Shown in pieces: positions 55,240 through 64,000 of a DNA stretch of 64,000 bases (positions are counted from its first letter, which is position 1; every line of letters begins with the position of its first letter). The stretch covers positions 1,984,001-2,048,000 of the forward strand of contig JAGPNK010000008.1 of the NCBI GenBank assembly GCA_020746835.1, given 5' to 3'. The notes under the pieces are model-generated. The model saw only the letters and a list, made by a program, of their open reading frames with translations, was not told the origin of the DNA and made no database searches. Made by a program: the position numbers and the translations under genes. Origin of the DNA: Stachybotrys elegans. Lineage: Eukaryota > Ascomycota > Sordariomycetes > Hypocreales > Stachybotryaceae.

Positions 55240-55516
55240 GATAACATGATGTACGAATTTTAATGGATTAGCGGAGCATGTCATTTCAGTCACTCGTTCG
55301 ATATTAGAGATGGGATGGAAAAGTTTGGAGTATTTTATAGAACAACGCTGTTTAATACAAGTTTTGTATTAGGTGCATAGCCTCTCAGGAACTGAAGTTG
55401 GAAACGTGTGAAATGATAAGAAAGGATTGCATCAAATTAGACACCAGAGCTCCTTCAACTCTTGCGTGAACAAGCTATATCCCCTTAAACCATCGGCCAT
55501 TGTAGAATGGTTCTCT

Positions 55517-56349
55517 TCACGGCCTCTTCGGAGCATCAGTCAACGGAACATAGCGCACCCCAAACAGCCGCTTCCGCGTAACCTCGCCCGCCTCATCCTT
55601 CGTGATCCTCCATACCGTCTGCGCGAATCCGGCGGAGTCATCGTCCACGGGGATGAAGATGCTAAGTCAAGCCCGTCAGCACAGAAACCCTGCGCGGCTT
55701 AATGTCTCACTTACCACCCTGGTGCTCGTAGCTGGTCGAGCAGCTGCTGGTGCACCTCCTTCGCCGACGCGCCCACGTGGATGACGTGCCATCCCGTGCC
55801 GCCCTGCTCCTCGCCCTCCCGCGGCGGCTCCTCAAGGCCCAGCCGTCCATCCCCCAGGAGGAATTTCACCCGCCCGCTGTCCAGAAGATCCCGCCCTTCG
55901 GAGCTCTTCCGCATGTTGGCCTCTCCCAGGTCTCGCAGCTCTTGGATATGCTCTAGCCCAACGACGAGGCCCCTCGGCCCGGCCAGCTCCGCCATTACAT
56001 GCGTCAGATACCCCGACCCAGAGCCAACGTCCAGCACACGCGGCGCCGGGTTCTCCTCGGAGGGGATCAGATACGGAAGCACGTGCTCCACCGCCGAGGC
56101 ATGCATATGCGGTGCGGATATCGTAGCGGCGTGCCCAATAGCCTGTGGTGAGTCTTCGTATGGCATCGCCGGCGCGTAGTTGGCGCGGTCGACCTGTTGG
56201 TCTCACTTATCAGCACCCAGAGTGAGACAGTATTCTGGGCGGGCAACCTTGAGGAAGGCCTGCTTGACGCGCGGGTCCGTGATGAGCCCGTTGTGCCACA
56301 TCTTCTCGATGAGCTCCGAGTTGGAGGTCCCTGAGCACCGCCAGGCCAT
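55517..56349 (-). CDS. PCMT1-like: Protein-L-isoaspartate O-methyltransferase
   Basis: Three exons close in frame: 56349-56248, 56193-55715, 55661-55517 (241 aa). The N-terminal '[15 protein letters not shown]' and '[32 protein letters not shown]' are diagnostic, and the SAM-binding motif '[16 protein letters not shown]' lies at 87-102. The C-terminus '[12 protein letters not shown]' also matches. It methylates isoaspartyl residues in damaged proteins, in the cytosol, starting their repair. Length is normal and all motifs are present. Intron 1 has a weak GTTGCC donor, but the joined protein is exactly as expected. Confidence 0.95.
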
Positions 56350-57022
56350 TTTCAGCAAATTTCTGGAGGAAGCTGGTGAAGAGAAAGGGTTGGATTTTGA
56401 GATGCGCAGCAGACGGTGCGCGAATGATGCCACCTTGGCGACTCTTCCGTATTAGCGTCGGACAATAGATGACAAAGTGCAGATCAGGGAGTTCGGTGGG
56501 CAAATGTATTAATGAATGGGATAGACTGCTCAACAGCCACGTCTTGGACGATGTCAATGAATGGGGAGGCGAGATGCGGGGTGCGGGAACGTCACTCACC
56601 TGTCACGTTATTGGAGCCCGCAGCCGCAGGCCGAGACAAGCAGGAGACGAAATCCAATGGAATTAACTGGCGTCGGGTGGCGTATCGGATTCCGAGCTAC
56701 GAGACTAGTAAACAGTAGAGAGAAACAACAACGAGGCCATCGTCAGGCTACCCGTACAGGGTAGTCAACTGGCCGAGTGGCCGAGCCACAGATGGCTGCG
56801 ACTTCGCACAAGCCACACTGACCTCATACGCAGGCATGTATGTGATGTACATTTAAATCTTATGCTTAGAAAGAAGAAAGAAAAGTCAATGCTAGAAATC
56901 TATTATGAAGAAGAACGACTAGACAACAAGTTACAAAGGCTGCTATATTGTGCGAAGAAATAACTTGCCTAGACTATACCACAGGTATACGTTTATAACA
57001 CTTGAAACTACGTTATATGTCC
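56350..57022. other. Intergenic, nothing recognised
   Basis: PCMT promoter on one side and P450 3' flank on the other; no gene-like frame and no small peptide precursor seen. Confidence 0.5.
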
Positions 57023-58724
57023 TCACAGGGCAGTCATTGTAGCCTCTAGCCCCTTGAACTCCATGCTCGGCATCGAAACATGATAATCATGAACAAATGC
57101 CACATCGCTCGCCTCAGTCTTCCACAACTTCATATCAAAACCCTGAACCAGTGCTGCAGTCACTAGATATGTCTCGGCACGTGCCAGCTCGATGCCAAGG
57201 CACTTTCTGCTGCCTTTGCCAAATGACATCTGGAATTTCTGGAGCTTGCGGCCCTCTTCACCGAGCCAGCGTTCCGGATCGAAGACAAATGGGTCGGGGA
57301 AAACACTCGGTGCGGTGTGGGCGCTCAGGGTAGTGGTGCTCATGGGAGTACCGGCGGGAATTCTGAAGGACTTTCCACTGTTCGAAGAGTGAGCTGCATA
57401 AGATGTAGGGGTGTATATAAGAGTTTCCCGGGCGATTCGTGCCGTTCTGGCCGTAACACCGAAGGAGAGACGGTGCCCTTCCTCGATGACTGCGCTCAGA
57501 TATGGCAGTCGCTCAAGTTGGGCCCACGACGCTGGTCGTGCGACGGTGCTGAGTTCTTTCCGTAGCTTGCTCATGATCTGTGGATTGGCCAGCAGGTGGT
57601 AGAATATCGTGTTGAGGGACTTGGCTGGTGATTCAGTTCCTGCGAGAACCAGAAGTGCACCTTCTTGCTCAAGCCGGAGTAAAGCCTTCTCTGGTGCGGG
57701 CAAAATAGGATTGTCGAGCACAGTAAAATATACAGATTTTGTACTTGACGAATCGCTACCCGCCCCAGAAGCTTTAGCTTTCATGATGCGTAGTAGTTCA
57801 GCTCGGACTTGCTGCGTCTTTGGTATTAGAACATCACGCCAATATATTTCGGGGCAACGCATACATCAAATAGGTCTAGCATATCAATCAATCCAGGTGG
57901 CATGATGGGCCTGCTGATGGATTTCGGGAGAGATTCTAGGAAGTCGGGAATGAACGGGAAGTGCTTGTTGAGATGCATTCCTGTCATCAGCTCGTAGCTG
58001 TTATGGCGTAGGGTGGCGGCTTTCTGTTCATCCGAAAGCGTGTCTGTCTTGTGGGAGAACAAGAAGTTGTTGACAACACTAGCCTCTGTTAGGATCATTC
58101 TTGGTCCGAATTTGAAGGCATCTTACTCATTAGAGAAGGCGAAGAAGAGATCCGAAAGATTGACTGGCGTCTGTTCGGAGGCATGTTTCAAAAGCAACTG
58201 ACAAAGCTGTTGGACTTTTTCGGCAATAGTCGGCTCAAGGGAGACGACATTGCGTTTGCTGAAGAATGGAGACAGAGCTTCACGTCGTTTGCGATGGACT
58301 TCAAGACTGGGGGTAGTGCCAACTCCCCCGGGAACCCGCAAAGATCTCAGTTGGTACTCATACTTGTCTCTCGGGGACGAAGAAGGGGCATAAATGGTGT
58401 CGAGAAATCCAACATCAGAGATGTGAATCTCGTCGGGTGTGACCCGGATGATTGGTCCTGCGAGGTAGATGAGTGATGCTGCGCTGTGAACTAGACGTGC
58501 GCACGTATTGGCTTACCGTATCGTCTGTGCAGCTCCTGGATTTTGAAGACATATCGGCCGGGTTGAATGGCGTCGAAATAGAATTCGTACCACCAGGTGA
58601 GAGCCGCAAGTCTCGGGCCAGGAATATGAGCCAAGGGGTGAAGGAACAAACGGCGTATGGCACCTCCGACTGTCAGCAGGGCGGCCAAAAGCCCTGTCGT
58701 CAGAAATATTTGAAGGACAGCCAT
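57023..58724 (-). CDS. Cytochrome P450 (trichodiene-oxygenase-like, CYP58-like group)
   Basis: Four exons close in frame: 58724-58517, 58457-58127, 58078-57865, 57817-57023 (515 aa). An upstream ATG at 58862 is possible, but 58724 places the membrane anchor (about 7-28) at the start. '[15 protein letters not shown]' is the usual hinge of this group, followed by '[14 protein letters not shown]'. Splicing restores 'SNDVVNNF', typical after helix E. The I-helix region reads '[12 protein letters not shown]' and the ExxR site reads 'EEGHR'. 'FDPERW' and the haem loop '[10 protein letters not shown]' (Cys near 457) follow. It is an ER haem monooxygenase, probably of secondary metabolism. It is divergent from a decayed UstYa-like gene, so a former small gene cluster is possible. 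Confidence 0.9.
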
Positions 58725-59063
58725 GGCAACGTACGCCACACGAATGACGGGAGAGAAGAAGGGTAAGAAGATGCGGGGTAGATGTTGGCGATGAAAGTCA
58801 AAGTTGGGTGCTCTTAAACTACGTCGACCGTTGCGGCCTGTTGGCCGTTGACCAACGCACATTGCTGCGCCACTTATCTACTATCTTTACCAGCCAGTCT
58901 TATTTGTATGCAAGACTCTGAAAATAGCAACTTCCCAAGCAGACGTGTACCTTTATCTGACCCTGCCTGACGGATGGGGCCAGTACTACTGCAGCACTCA
59001 CCATAGCTCTCTGATTCTGATCCTCGTCGATTTGTACCATCTACAACACACAACACAAGGAGC
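58725..59063. promoter_or_regulatory. Divergent region between P450 and UstYa-like remnant
   Basis: A 339-nt interval between two divergent genes, probably a shared promoter originally. No element is recognised. Confidence 0.4.
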
Positions 59064-59611
59064 CATGGGAGACTTCCCAGCTACGAATGTCTGAGCGAAG
59101 ATGCTGACGACGAGAAACTACTGCCCCATGATAATTGCATCCCAGAGCCCACTGCACGAGACAAAGCCCTGCACTGGCGATGTGTTCTCGCTGGACTTTT
59201 AACAACAAGGGCACACGAAAGACGAATACCTGGTCTCCAGCGCTCGAGATCTTCAATGACGGCGACTTTGAGATCCAGCGCGCGACCGAGTGATGAGATA
59301 GACGAGAGGTGGACAAGGTCACTTTTGCTAAAGGAGGCCTGATGCGATTGTCCAAGGATGATGTTCACAGAATCAACGCTTCGGAGTATGCCGCCAAATA
59401 TACCGAGGAGATGGGCGGTGGGTATATGGGTGCCTTTGAAGTGTTCCATGGACTGCACTGTCTCAATATGTTCCGTCAAGCATCGTATATGGATCACTGT
59501 CTGTCAAAGAAGGAGTGGAGGGACAATCCTGACCGAATAAAGAGCTACACTGACAAAGTTACTGACCACTGTTTAGATATGCTACTACAAAATGTGAGGC
59601 AGGCCGGGTGA
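59064..59611 (+). pseudogene. UstYa-like (DUF3328) gene remnant with several frameshifts
   Basis: Pieces of a UstYa-type protein occur in order but in three frames. Near 59070-59180 'SYECLSEDADDEKLLP' resembles the cytosolic N-terminus and start of the membrane segment. Near 59230-59290 'NTWSPALEIFND' is the typical post-membrane motif. Near 59283-59310 'RPSDEIDERW' is the mid motif. From 59309 to the TGA at 59611 'GAFEVFHGLHCLN' and 'HCLDMLLQ' carry the His/Cys motifs of the family. There is no room for introns between these pieces, and part of the membrane region is missing. UstYa proteins oxidise peptides or other precursors in mycotoxin-type pathways. The gene is judged inactive unless the base-level sequence is wrong. 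Confidence 0.7.
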
Positions 59612-60059
59612 CTTATTTATGTAAAATCACTGACAGTTCCCTAGCTTATATCGTCTTTATCGTCAGAGGGGCCTCCTCGAAGTCTCTGGTCTGTATCCCA
59701 TTGGGGCACACGAACGGGAAATCCTACATAAAAAGATACATTGTTATTATAATTTATACAATAATAAAAAGAGTGCCAGGTTCTGAGCTACGCGTGATAG
59801 GCCAGCACGTCATACTGCATCACGAAAAATCACCGTGGCTTTTGGCGTTAACTTTAGCAGTGGTTGCGGTTGTGGTGAAGCGGAATCTTCTTGCTCTATC
59901 GACAGAAAAGGGAAGAAGCGTGCTACGCGTGATGGTGGGAATGATGTCCTAGATGCAAAGAAAACCAGAAAAAGACTGTAAGAATGGCTGTAATTGCCCA
60001 TGCAAAGATCCAAAACGCTTCCAACGCCGCGGATGTACAATCCCTTCCTACCACGCAGC
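59612..60059. other. Intergenic, nothing recognised
   Basis: 3' flanks of the UstYa remnant and of the Bsd2 gene. No gene-like frame. Confidence 0.5.
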
Positions 60060-61161
60060 CTATACCACCCGCTCCGATGTCTCGCCCTCACTCACGACAG
60101 CGATGTTGAGACCGCGGTCGGGACTCTGCAGGACGAGCTGCTCGTGTCTGCGAGCCTTGAGGAACTCGGCCACACTCTTGATAAGAATGAACCAGCCCAC
60201 AATCATGAGCAGGTACGCCAACCACTCGCTCGGCGTGATGGTATCCACGCTCGCGCCGCCGCCGTCGGCCACCTCGCCCGCCTTGAAGTCGTGCGAATTC
60301 GGATCGGGGGGCGCTGCGTAGCCGTCGGGTCCGTTCATAGCAGGGCCGGCGTCGTCAGCAGAGGCCTTCATGTAGAACCCGTACTGGATCAGCGTGATGC
60401 CCAGGCCAGCGCGGGATCCGTTCTTGGCGGCGTGCGTCGAGTGGAGGAGGTACGTGAGGAGGAAGCCGACGAGCTGGAACGACGTCGAAATCATGCCGTT
60501 CCAGATGAAGGAAAAGGTCGAGCCGACGGGCATACCGTCCACGTAGACTTCGTCGGGGCCGCCCATTCCAGGGGCTAGAATCGTCGTCTCCCAGTATGGT
60601 GGTGCGGCGTCGGCGGCAGCTTGTTCATATGTCTGGAAAGGTTAGCAATCATGTCCAGCGCAACGTATGCACGTATTCCATACCGGTGGCATCTCTTCCT
60701 TCTCCGAGTCGGATTGGCTCCGCTCCGGTCGAGCCGACATGTTGGCAAAGACACCATCCGTGCCCGTACCGCCGCCCATGACTCGTCGCGAGCCAGAGCC
60801 CACGGCAGGCTCAGGCGCTGGGTATGTTGGCACATCGGCAGAGGCGGGATTTGGTGCGGAGGGGTGGATGGAAGGCGTGGAATTCTGGCGGACTAGGCGC
60901 TGGCGGTCATCGACCTCATCATCGCTTGCGTCGTCGTCAAAGGCGTCGGCGAGGTCGGGGTTCACGCGGCTCTGGGGGACGAGGCGCGGGAGTGGAAGGA
61001 TGGCGGAGGAGAGTTGGGGATTCGGGCGGGCTGTAGGGCGCGTGCTTGGTGGCTGTAGTCGAACTCGTCTTCATCATGGGCATTCACCTAACATCATTAG
61101 CATAATGTAATGGCGTGCTATCCGCTCATCAAAGACTCACCCGTTCATAGCGACCCGCCAT
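60060..61161 (-). CDS. BSD2: Bsd2 / NDFIP-like membrane adaptor for Rsp5 ubiquitin ligase, with one frameshift
   Basis: Exons 61161-61141, 61087-60684 and 60632-60060. The start gives MAGRYER. The N-terminal cytosolic part contains 'PNSPPPSFHSRASSP', which I recall as conserved in fungal homologues. The next conserved piece, 'NPDLADAFDDD' and 'DDRQRLVR', is in another frame, one base away, so the frame breaks near 60965-60970. The rest is intact: 'APPYWETTILAPGM', 'DEVYVDGMPVGSTFSFIWNG' and three membrane segments (around 'SFQLVGFLLTYLL', 'LGITLIQYGFY', 'WLAYLLMIVGWFIL'). Bsd2 sends metal transporters and misfolded membrane proteins to the vacuole through Rsp5. A broken copy of this normally single-copy gene is unlikely, so sequencing error is suspected. 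Confidence 0.85.
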
Positions 61162-61765
61162 GTTGGCGTGCAGCGGGTGGTGAAGCGTGATTGTCGTCGG
61201 AGGTGGCGGAGTTGAAACACTATCGAGAGTCGAGTCTCCGGAATCCGCCGCAAGGGGTGGCGGGCGAGCGGCGCTGAGAATAAAAAATACTGGCGAGTGA
61301 TGAGATTAAAGAAATGAGAAAAGGAAAATGCCAGGAGCAAGGAGAGTCGTCAGCATCCGCCGGGTGGATGTCGATGTGGCCAGGCGGCGAACAGTAGAGA
61401 ATCACAGGGAACAGGAGGGATGGGCGCAGTTCACAGGCGGGAGACGTAAGAGACTTGGTTGGTAATTAGTGGCAGCATCACCTGCTCCCTATTCCGCCGC
61501 TCACGTGACGCTATTCCGTCGCCTGAAACGGGGCGGCCTGCATAAGTCTTGGCAGACGGCATGAACCCTGCATAAAGCCAGGCCTACAGTACGAAATCTA
61601 ACGCAAACTGTGGCGCGCACTGTCACGCCGAAATCTTCCACGCTATCCCGTCGACATTCAAGGTATGCGCATCATCCAAATCCAGGGTCCGGCGTAGTTT
61701 TCCCGCCGCCTCTCTCCAGCAACTCCCGGTGCGGCATTGGACATCCCGCCATCCCATCGCTCAAC
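61162..61765. promoter_or_regulatory. Divergent promoter of Bsd2 and Cbp6-like genes
   Basis: A 604-nt interval between two divergent conserved genes. No gene-like frame; no specific element is recognised. Confidence 0.5.
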
Positions 61766-62218
61766 ATGTCTCGGCCATTGGCTGTAAGGCTGCCCCTATC
61801 CGCCTCCAGACCGACGCTGACACCCAGCTCTCCAGCGCCAGATTTACGCCGACGTCTTCGCCCGCTGGCCGAAGCAGGACCTCCGCCCCGACTGGCAGCT
61901 CCAGGATGTCCTCCGCAAGGCCGTCGACGAGCGGTACCCCCAGTTCAACGCGGCCGCCGAGCGCGAGGAGCTGCTCAAGGCCAGGGCGCTGCAGTTTCTC
62001 GAGCAGGGCCGCTTCCAGAAGAGGGTGCGAAGAGCCCGATGCGAGTGCGGCGCGTATGCTGACGAGGTTTATAGTACAAGCTGCAGGGCTCCATGCTCAA
62101 GCCCAAGAGCCATCCGACGTATTTCGAAGACCTGCTCCGCGAGATCGAAGAAGCCCCCAAGCGTTCGTGGTTCGAGAGACTCGGAAAGAGGTTATCAGGC
62201 ATGATCAGACTCAACTAG
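61766..62218 (+). CDS. Cbp6/UQCC2-like mitochondrial complex III assembly factor
   Basis: Three exons close in frame: 61766-61783, 61836-62024, 62075-62218 (116 aa). The spliced protein has the small-helical layout of this family: 'YADVFARWPKQDLRPDWQLQDVLRKAV' near the N-terminus and 'HPTYFEDLLREIEEAPKRSW', then 'RLGKRLSGMIRLN', at the C-terminus. The family acts with Cbp3/UQCC1 in cytochrome b translation and complex III assembly in mitochondria. The first exon is only six codons; without splicing the frame gives an unnatural Arg/Pro-rich product. Length matches the family. Confidence 0.85.
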
Positions 62219-62449
62219 AACAACCGGAACACGGTGTACAAGTCGGGACACGGGCAATGGAATGGGCGGGTGCGACGATTTGACCAGTCCAGCACAAGGA
62301 GCTGTGCTGCGTTGTGCGATAATCTGAGCTCTGTATAAGTAGCTGTACAACGAATGTATGATATCTGGCGTTTTGCCCTTTTATATTCCCCAACGCCGTC
62401 AAGTGCAAAGATGTCTAGTGGCCTCCGTATGCTATCCAACATGGCAATG

Positions 62450-63611
62450 TTACAGATACTTCCTCTCCGGGTCCATCCTATCCATCAGATCCATGCTCTT
62501 CTCGTACATGGTGAAGACGATGCCGCCGCTCATCACCAGGCGCGCCAGCCGGGGCAGCGCGCCGCTCCAAAACGTCAGGACGCCCTCCTGCTTGAAGATG
62601 GTCGTGGCGCACTTGAACGTGTTGCCGTAGACGCTGCGCGCCTCGATGCTCTGCATGCGCGTCTTGATGGTGTCGAGCGGCTGCGTCACGTACACGGTGA
62701 TGAGGCCCGCCAGCCCTCCCATGGCGAAGGTGCCCACGGCACCCAGCTTCTCGCCCGGCGCCGTGTACGACTCCGCCACCTGCTTTAGGAACGTGTAGCT
62801 GCCGAACCGCGTGGCGCTGTTGGCCGCCTGGCGCGCCGTCGTGGGCACGAAGCCCTGGAAGAAGCCACGGATGCCGCGCTCGCGGGCGATGATGGGGACG
62901 GCGTGGAGGAATCCGCGGAGGCGGGGCTTCGGGGACTTGCGGTCATCGATGCTGCAGCTGCGTCAGTACAGGCCACTCCCTTGCAGAATGGTGGGCTTCG
63001 TACAGCGTGGTCTTGATGCTTTCCGTTGGCGTCACAGCAAGCAGGGATTCCGTCACACCAGCACCGAAGCCGGCGAGGACAGTCCGAGGGCCCGACAGCT
63101 TGCCGTCGGAATCGGCGAGGAGATGCTTGAACTTGTCAAAGGCAACGAACCCTGCACGTCCAGGTCAGAAGGTCTCCTCCTCGTTGTATCTTCGTACGTA
63201 CGGATTCCAGCCTTGGCCGAGTTGCCAATGATCAGCGTGGTACAGCCCGCGTACCATTGTCGGCCAAACGGCGGCCAAGGCAGCTTCTGGCCCTCGGCAA
63301 GACGTCTGTTGAGCTGCGATCGGGTCTTTGCGACTGGGACGGTCAGCGGGGCAGGGTGCGCCGGCAAATGGATTCACGTACACTCGGCGGGGTATGTGAT
63401 GGCTGCAGAGGGTAGGAACAGACACGGTTAGCACACAATGGGCTCGGGAGGGTGCAGGAGGAGCGCGAGAGCGCGAGCACCAGCTGGAGGGGCTCAGCGT
63501 ACTAATCTCCACGGCGCCGGCCGTCGCGCCTGCAATGACGGATCGCAGAGCGCTCGGGCCCTTCTTTTTCTGCTGCGAGTCGGCCTCGAGGCCCTTGGAC
63601 GACGTGGCCAT
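62450..63611 (-). CDS. CTP1-like: Mitochondrial tricarboxylate (citrate) carrier
   Basis: Five exons close in frame: 63611-63503, 63402-63382, 63333-63202, 63151-63004, 62951-62450 (303 aa). Exon 2 has only 21 nt. The three carrier signatures PX[DE]XX[RK] are restored across splice junctions: 'YPAEFAKTRSQ', 'TPTESIKTTL' and 'TQPLDTIKTRMQ'. 'IAGATAGAVEI' in repeat 1, 'GFFQGFVPTTARQAANSATRFGSY' in repeat 2 and 'VLTFWSGALPRLARL' in repeat 3 fit Ctp1-type carriers. It exchanges citrate for malate or other acids across the inner mitochondrial membrane. The gene appears intact. Confidence 0.95.
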
Positions 63612-64000
63612 GGCGCGCGGTGGTCGGAAGTTGGGTGGTGATGCAAGATTGAATGACGATGGAGGATATTCCCATTGGTGGGCTGCATATTTTGGCCGAA
63701 TTCGGACCAACAAAGCCCGCCTACCCTAGAGGTAAGAAGCCCGGCCGTCAGAAGCACGACGTCATGAGCAAAGTTGACACGAAAAGTCTAATGAGCTTTT
63801 TGCGCATTTAGAAACCATGAATATTTTCAAAGAATGATCCCATGACCATGATCGTATGAACTCAATTCATGATTGGCCTCATCACAAATCTTAATCCTTC
63901 GGTAAACCTCAACGGCCGTCCCCATCAACACGACCACAGACTTGGCATGTCCATTGGCCTTGCTCTCCAAATGATATGAGTCATATCTTACGAGTAACAT
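63612..64000. other. Citrate carrier promoter to window edge
   Basis: No gene-like frame is seen up to the end of the window. Confidence 0.5.

Noticed and set aside
56765..56800. tRNA-like GGCCGAGTGG segment
   Set aside because: No matching acceptor stem, anticodon arm or T-arm could be formed.
1..64000. CRISPR arrays, rRNA genes, intact transposons
   Set aside because: No spaced direct repeats, no rRNA motifs and no transposase, reverse transcriptase or long terminal repeats were seen; CRISPR is not expected in a fungal genome.

Overview
The window is nuclear DNA of a filamentous ascomycete (Pezizomycotina, most likely a Sordariomycete close to Hypocreales). The evidence is short 45-60 nt spliceosomal introns with GTAAGT/GTACGT donors and CTAAC-type branch sites, genes on both strands without operons, and families confined to filamentous fungi: HET, Goodbye/HeLo NLRs, DUF7580, subgroup C chitinase, WSC and BAS2-like secreted proteins. 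I recognise about 30 protein genes and two tRNAs. Exon structures were built by hand from splice motifs and frame continuity; most close exactly in frame.

Layout. 0-8 kb: 3' part of a HET-domain gene, then a large LysM/hevein/GH18 chitinase (minus) divergent from a secreted protein of unknown function (plus). 8-22 kb: F-box protein, HeLo-NACHT NLR, Golgi GNT1-type glycosyltransferase, glycerate kinase, MFS transporter, and a membrane-anchored aspartyl-protease fold lacking catalytic residues. 22-29 kb: tRNA-Leu(CAG), a broken phospholipase-like gene, an SDR reductase with a 22-bp repeat array in its promoter, and a Zn2Cys6 regulator. 29-40 kb: a DUF7580 protein head-to-head with a C2H2 zinc-finger gene carrying a frameshift, a cytochrome P450 and a second HET protein. 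41-47 kb: tRNA-Asp(GTC), a 1530-aa Goodbye-NACHT-TPR-ZZ-like NLR, and a short RhoGDI-like gene with a frameshift. 47-56 kb: a long gene-free stretch, a secreted protein made of three BAS2-like repeats, an E2 ubiquitin-conjugating protein, a sulfotransferase-like protein, a WSC-domain GPI protein and protein-L-isoaspartate methyltransferase. 57-64 kb: a second P450 beside a decayed UstYa-like (DUF3328) gene, then the conserved genes for Bsd2, a Cbp6/UQCC2-like factor and the mitochondrial citrate carrier.

Themes. (i) Self/non-self recognition genes (two HET, two NACHT NLRs, DUF7580, a C2H2 gene of the type found beside them) are dense between 0 and 46 kb, so this looks like an accessory immunity/incompatibility region, while 55-64 kb is mostly core genes. 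(ii) The chitinase and its divergent secreted neighbour may act together, by analogy with yeast killer systems that use a chitinase-like subunit for delivery. (iii) Single-base frame breaks occur in at least five genes, two at homopolymers and one in the conserved Bsd2 gene, so assembly error has to be weighed against true pseudogenisation. (iv) Two GC-AG introns are present.
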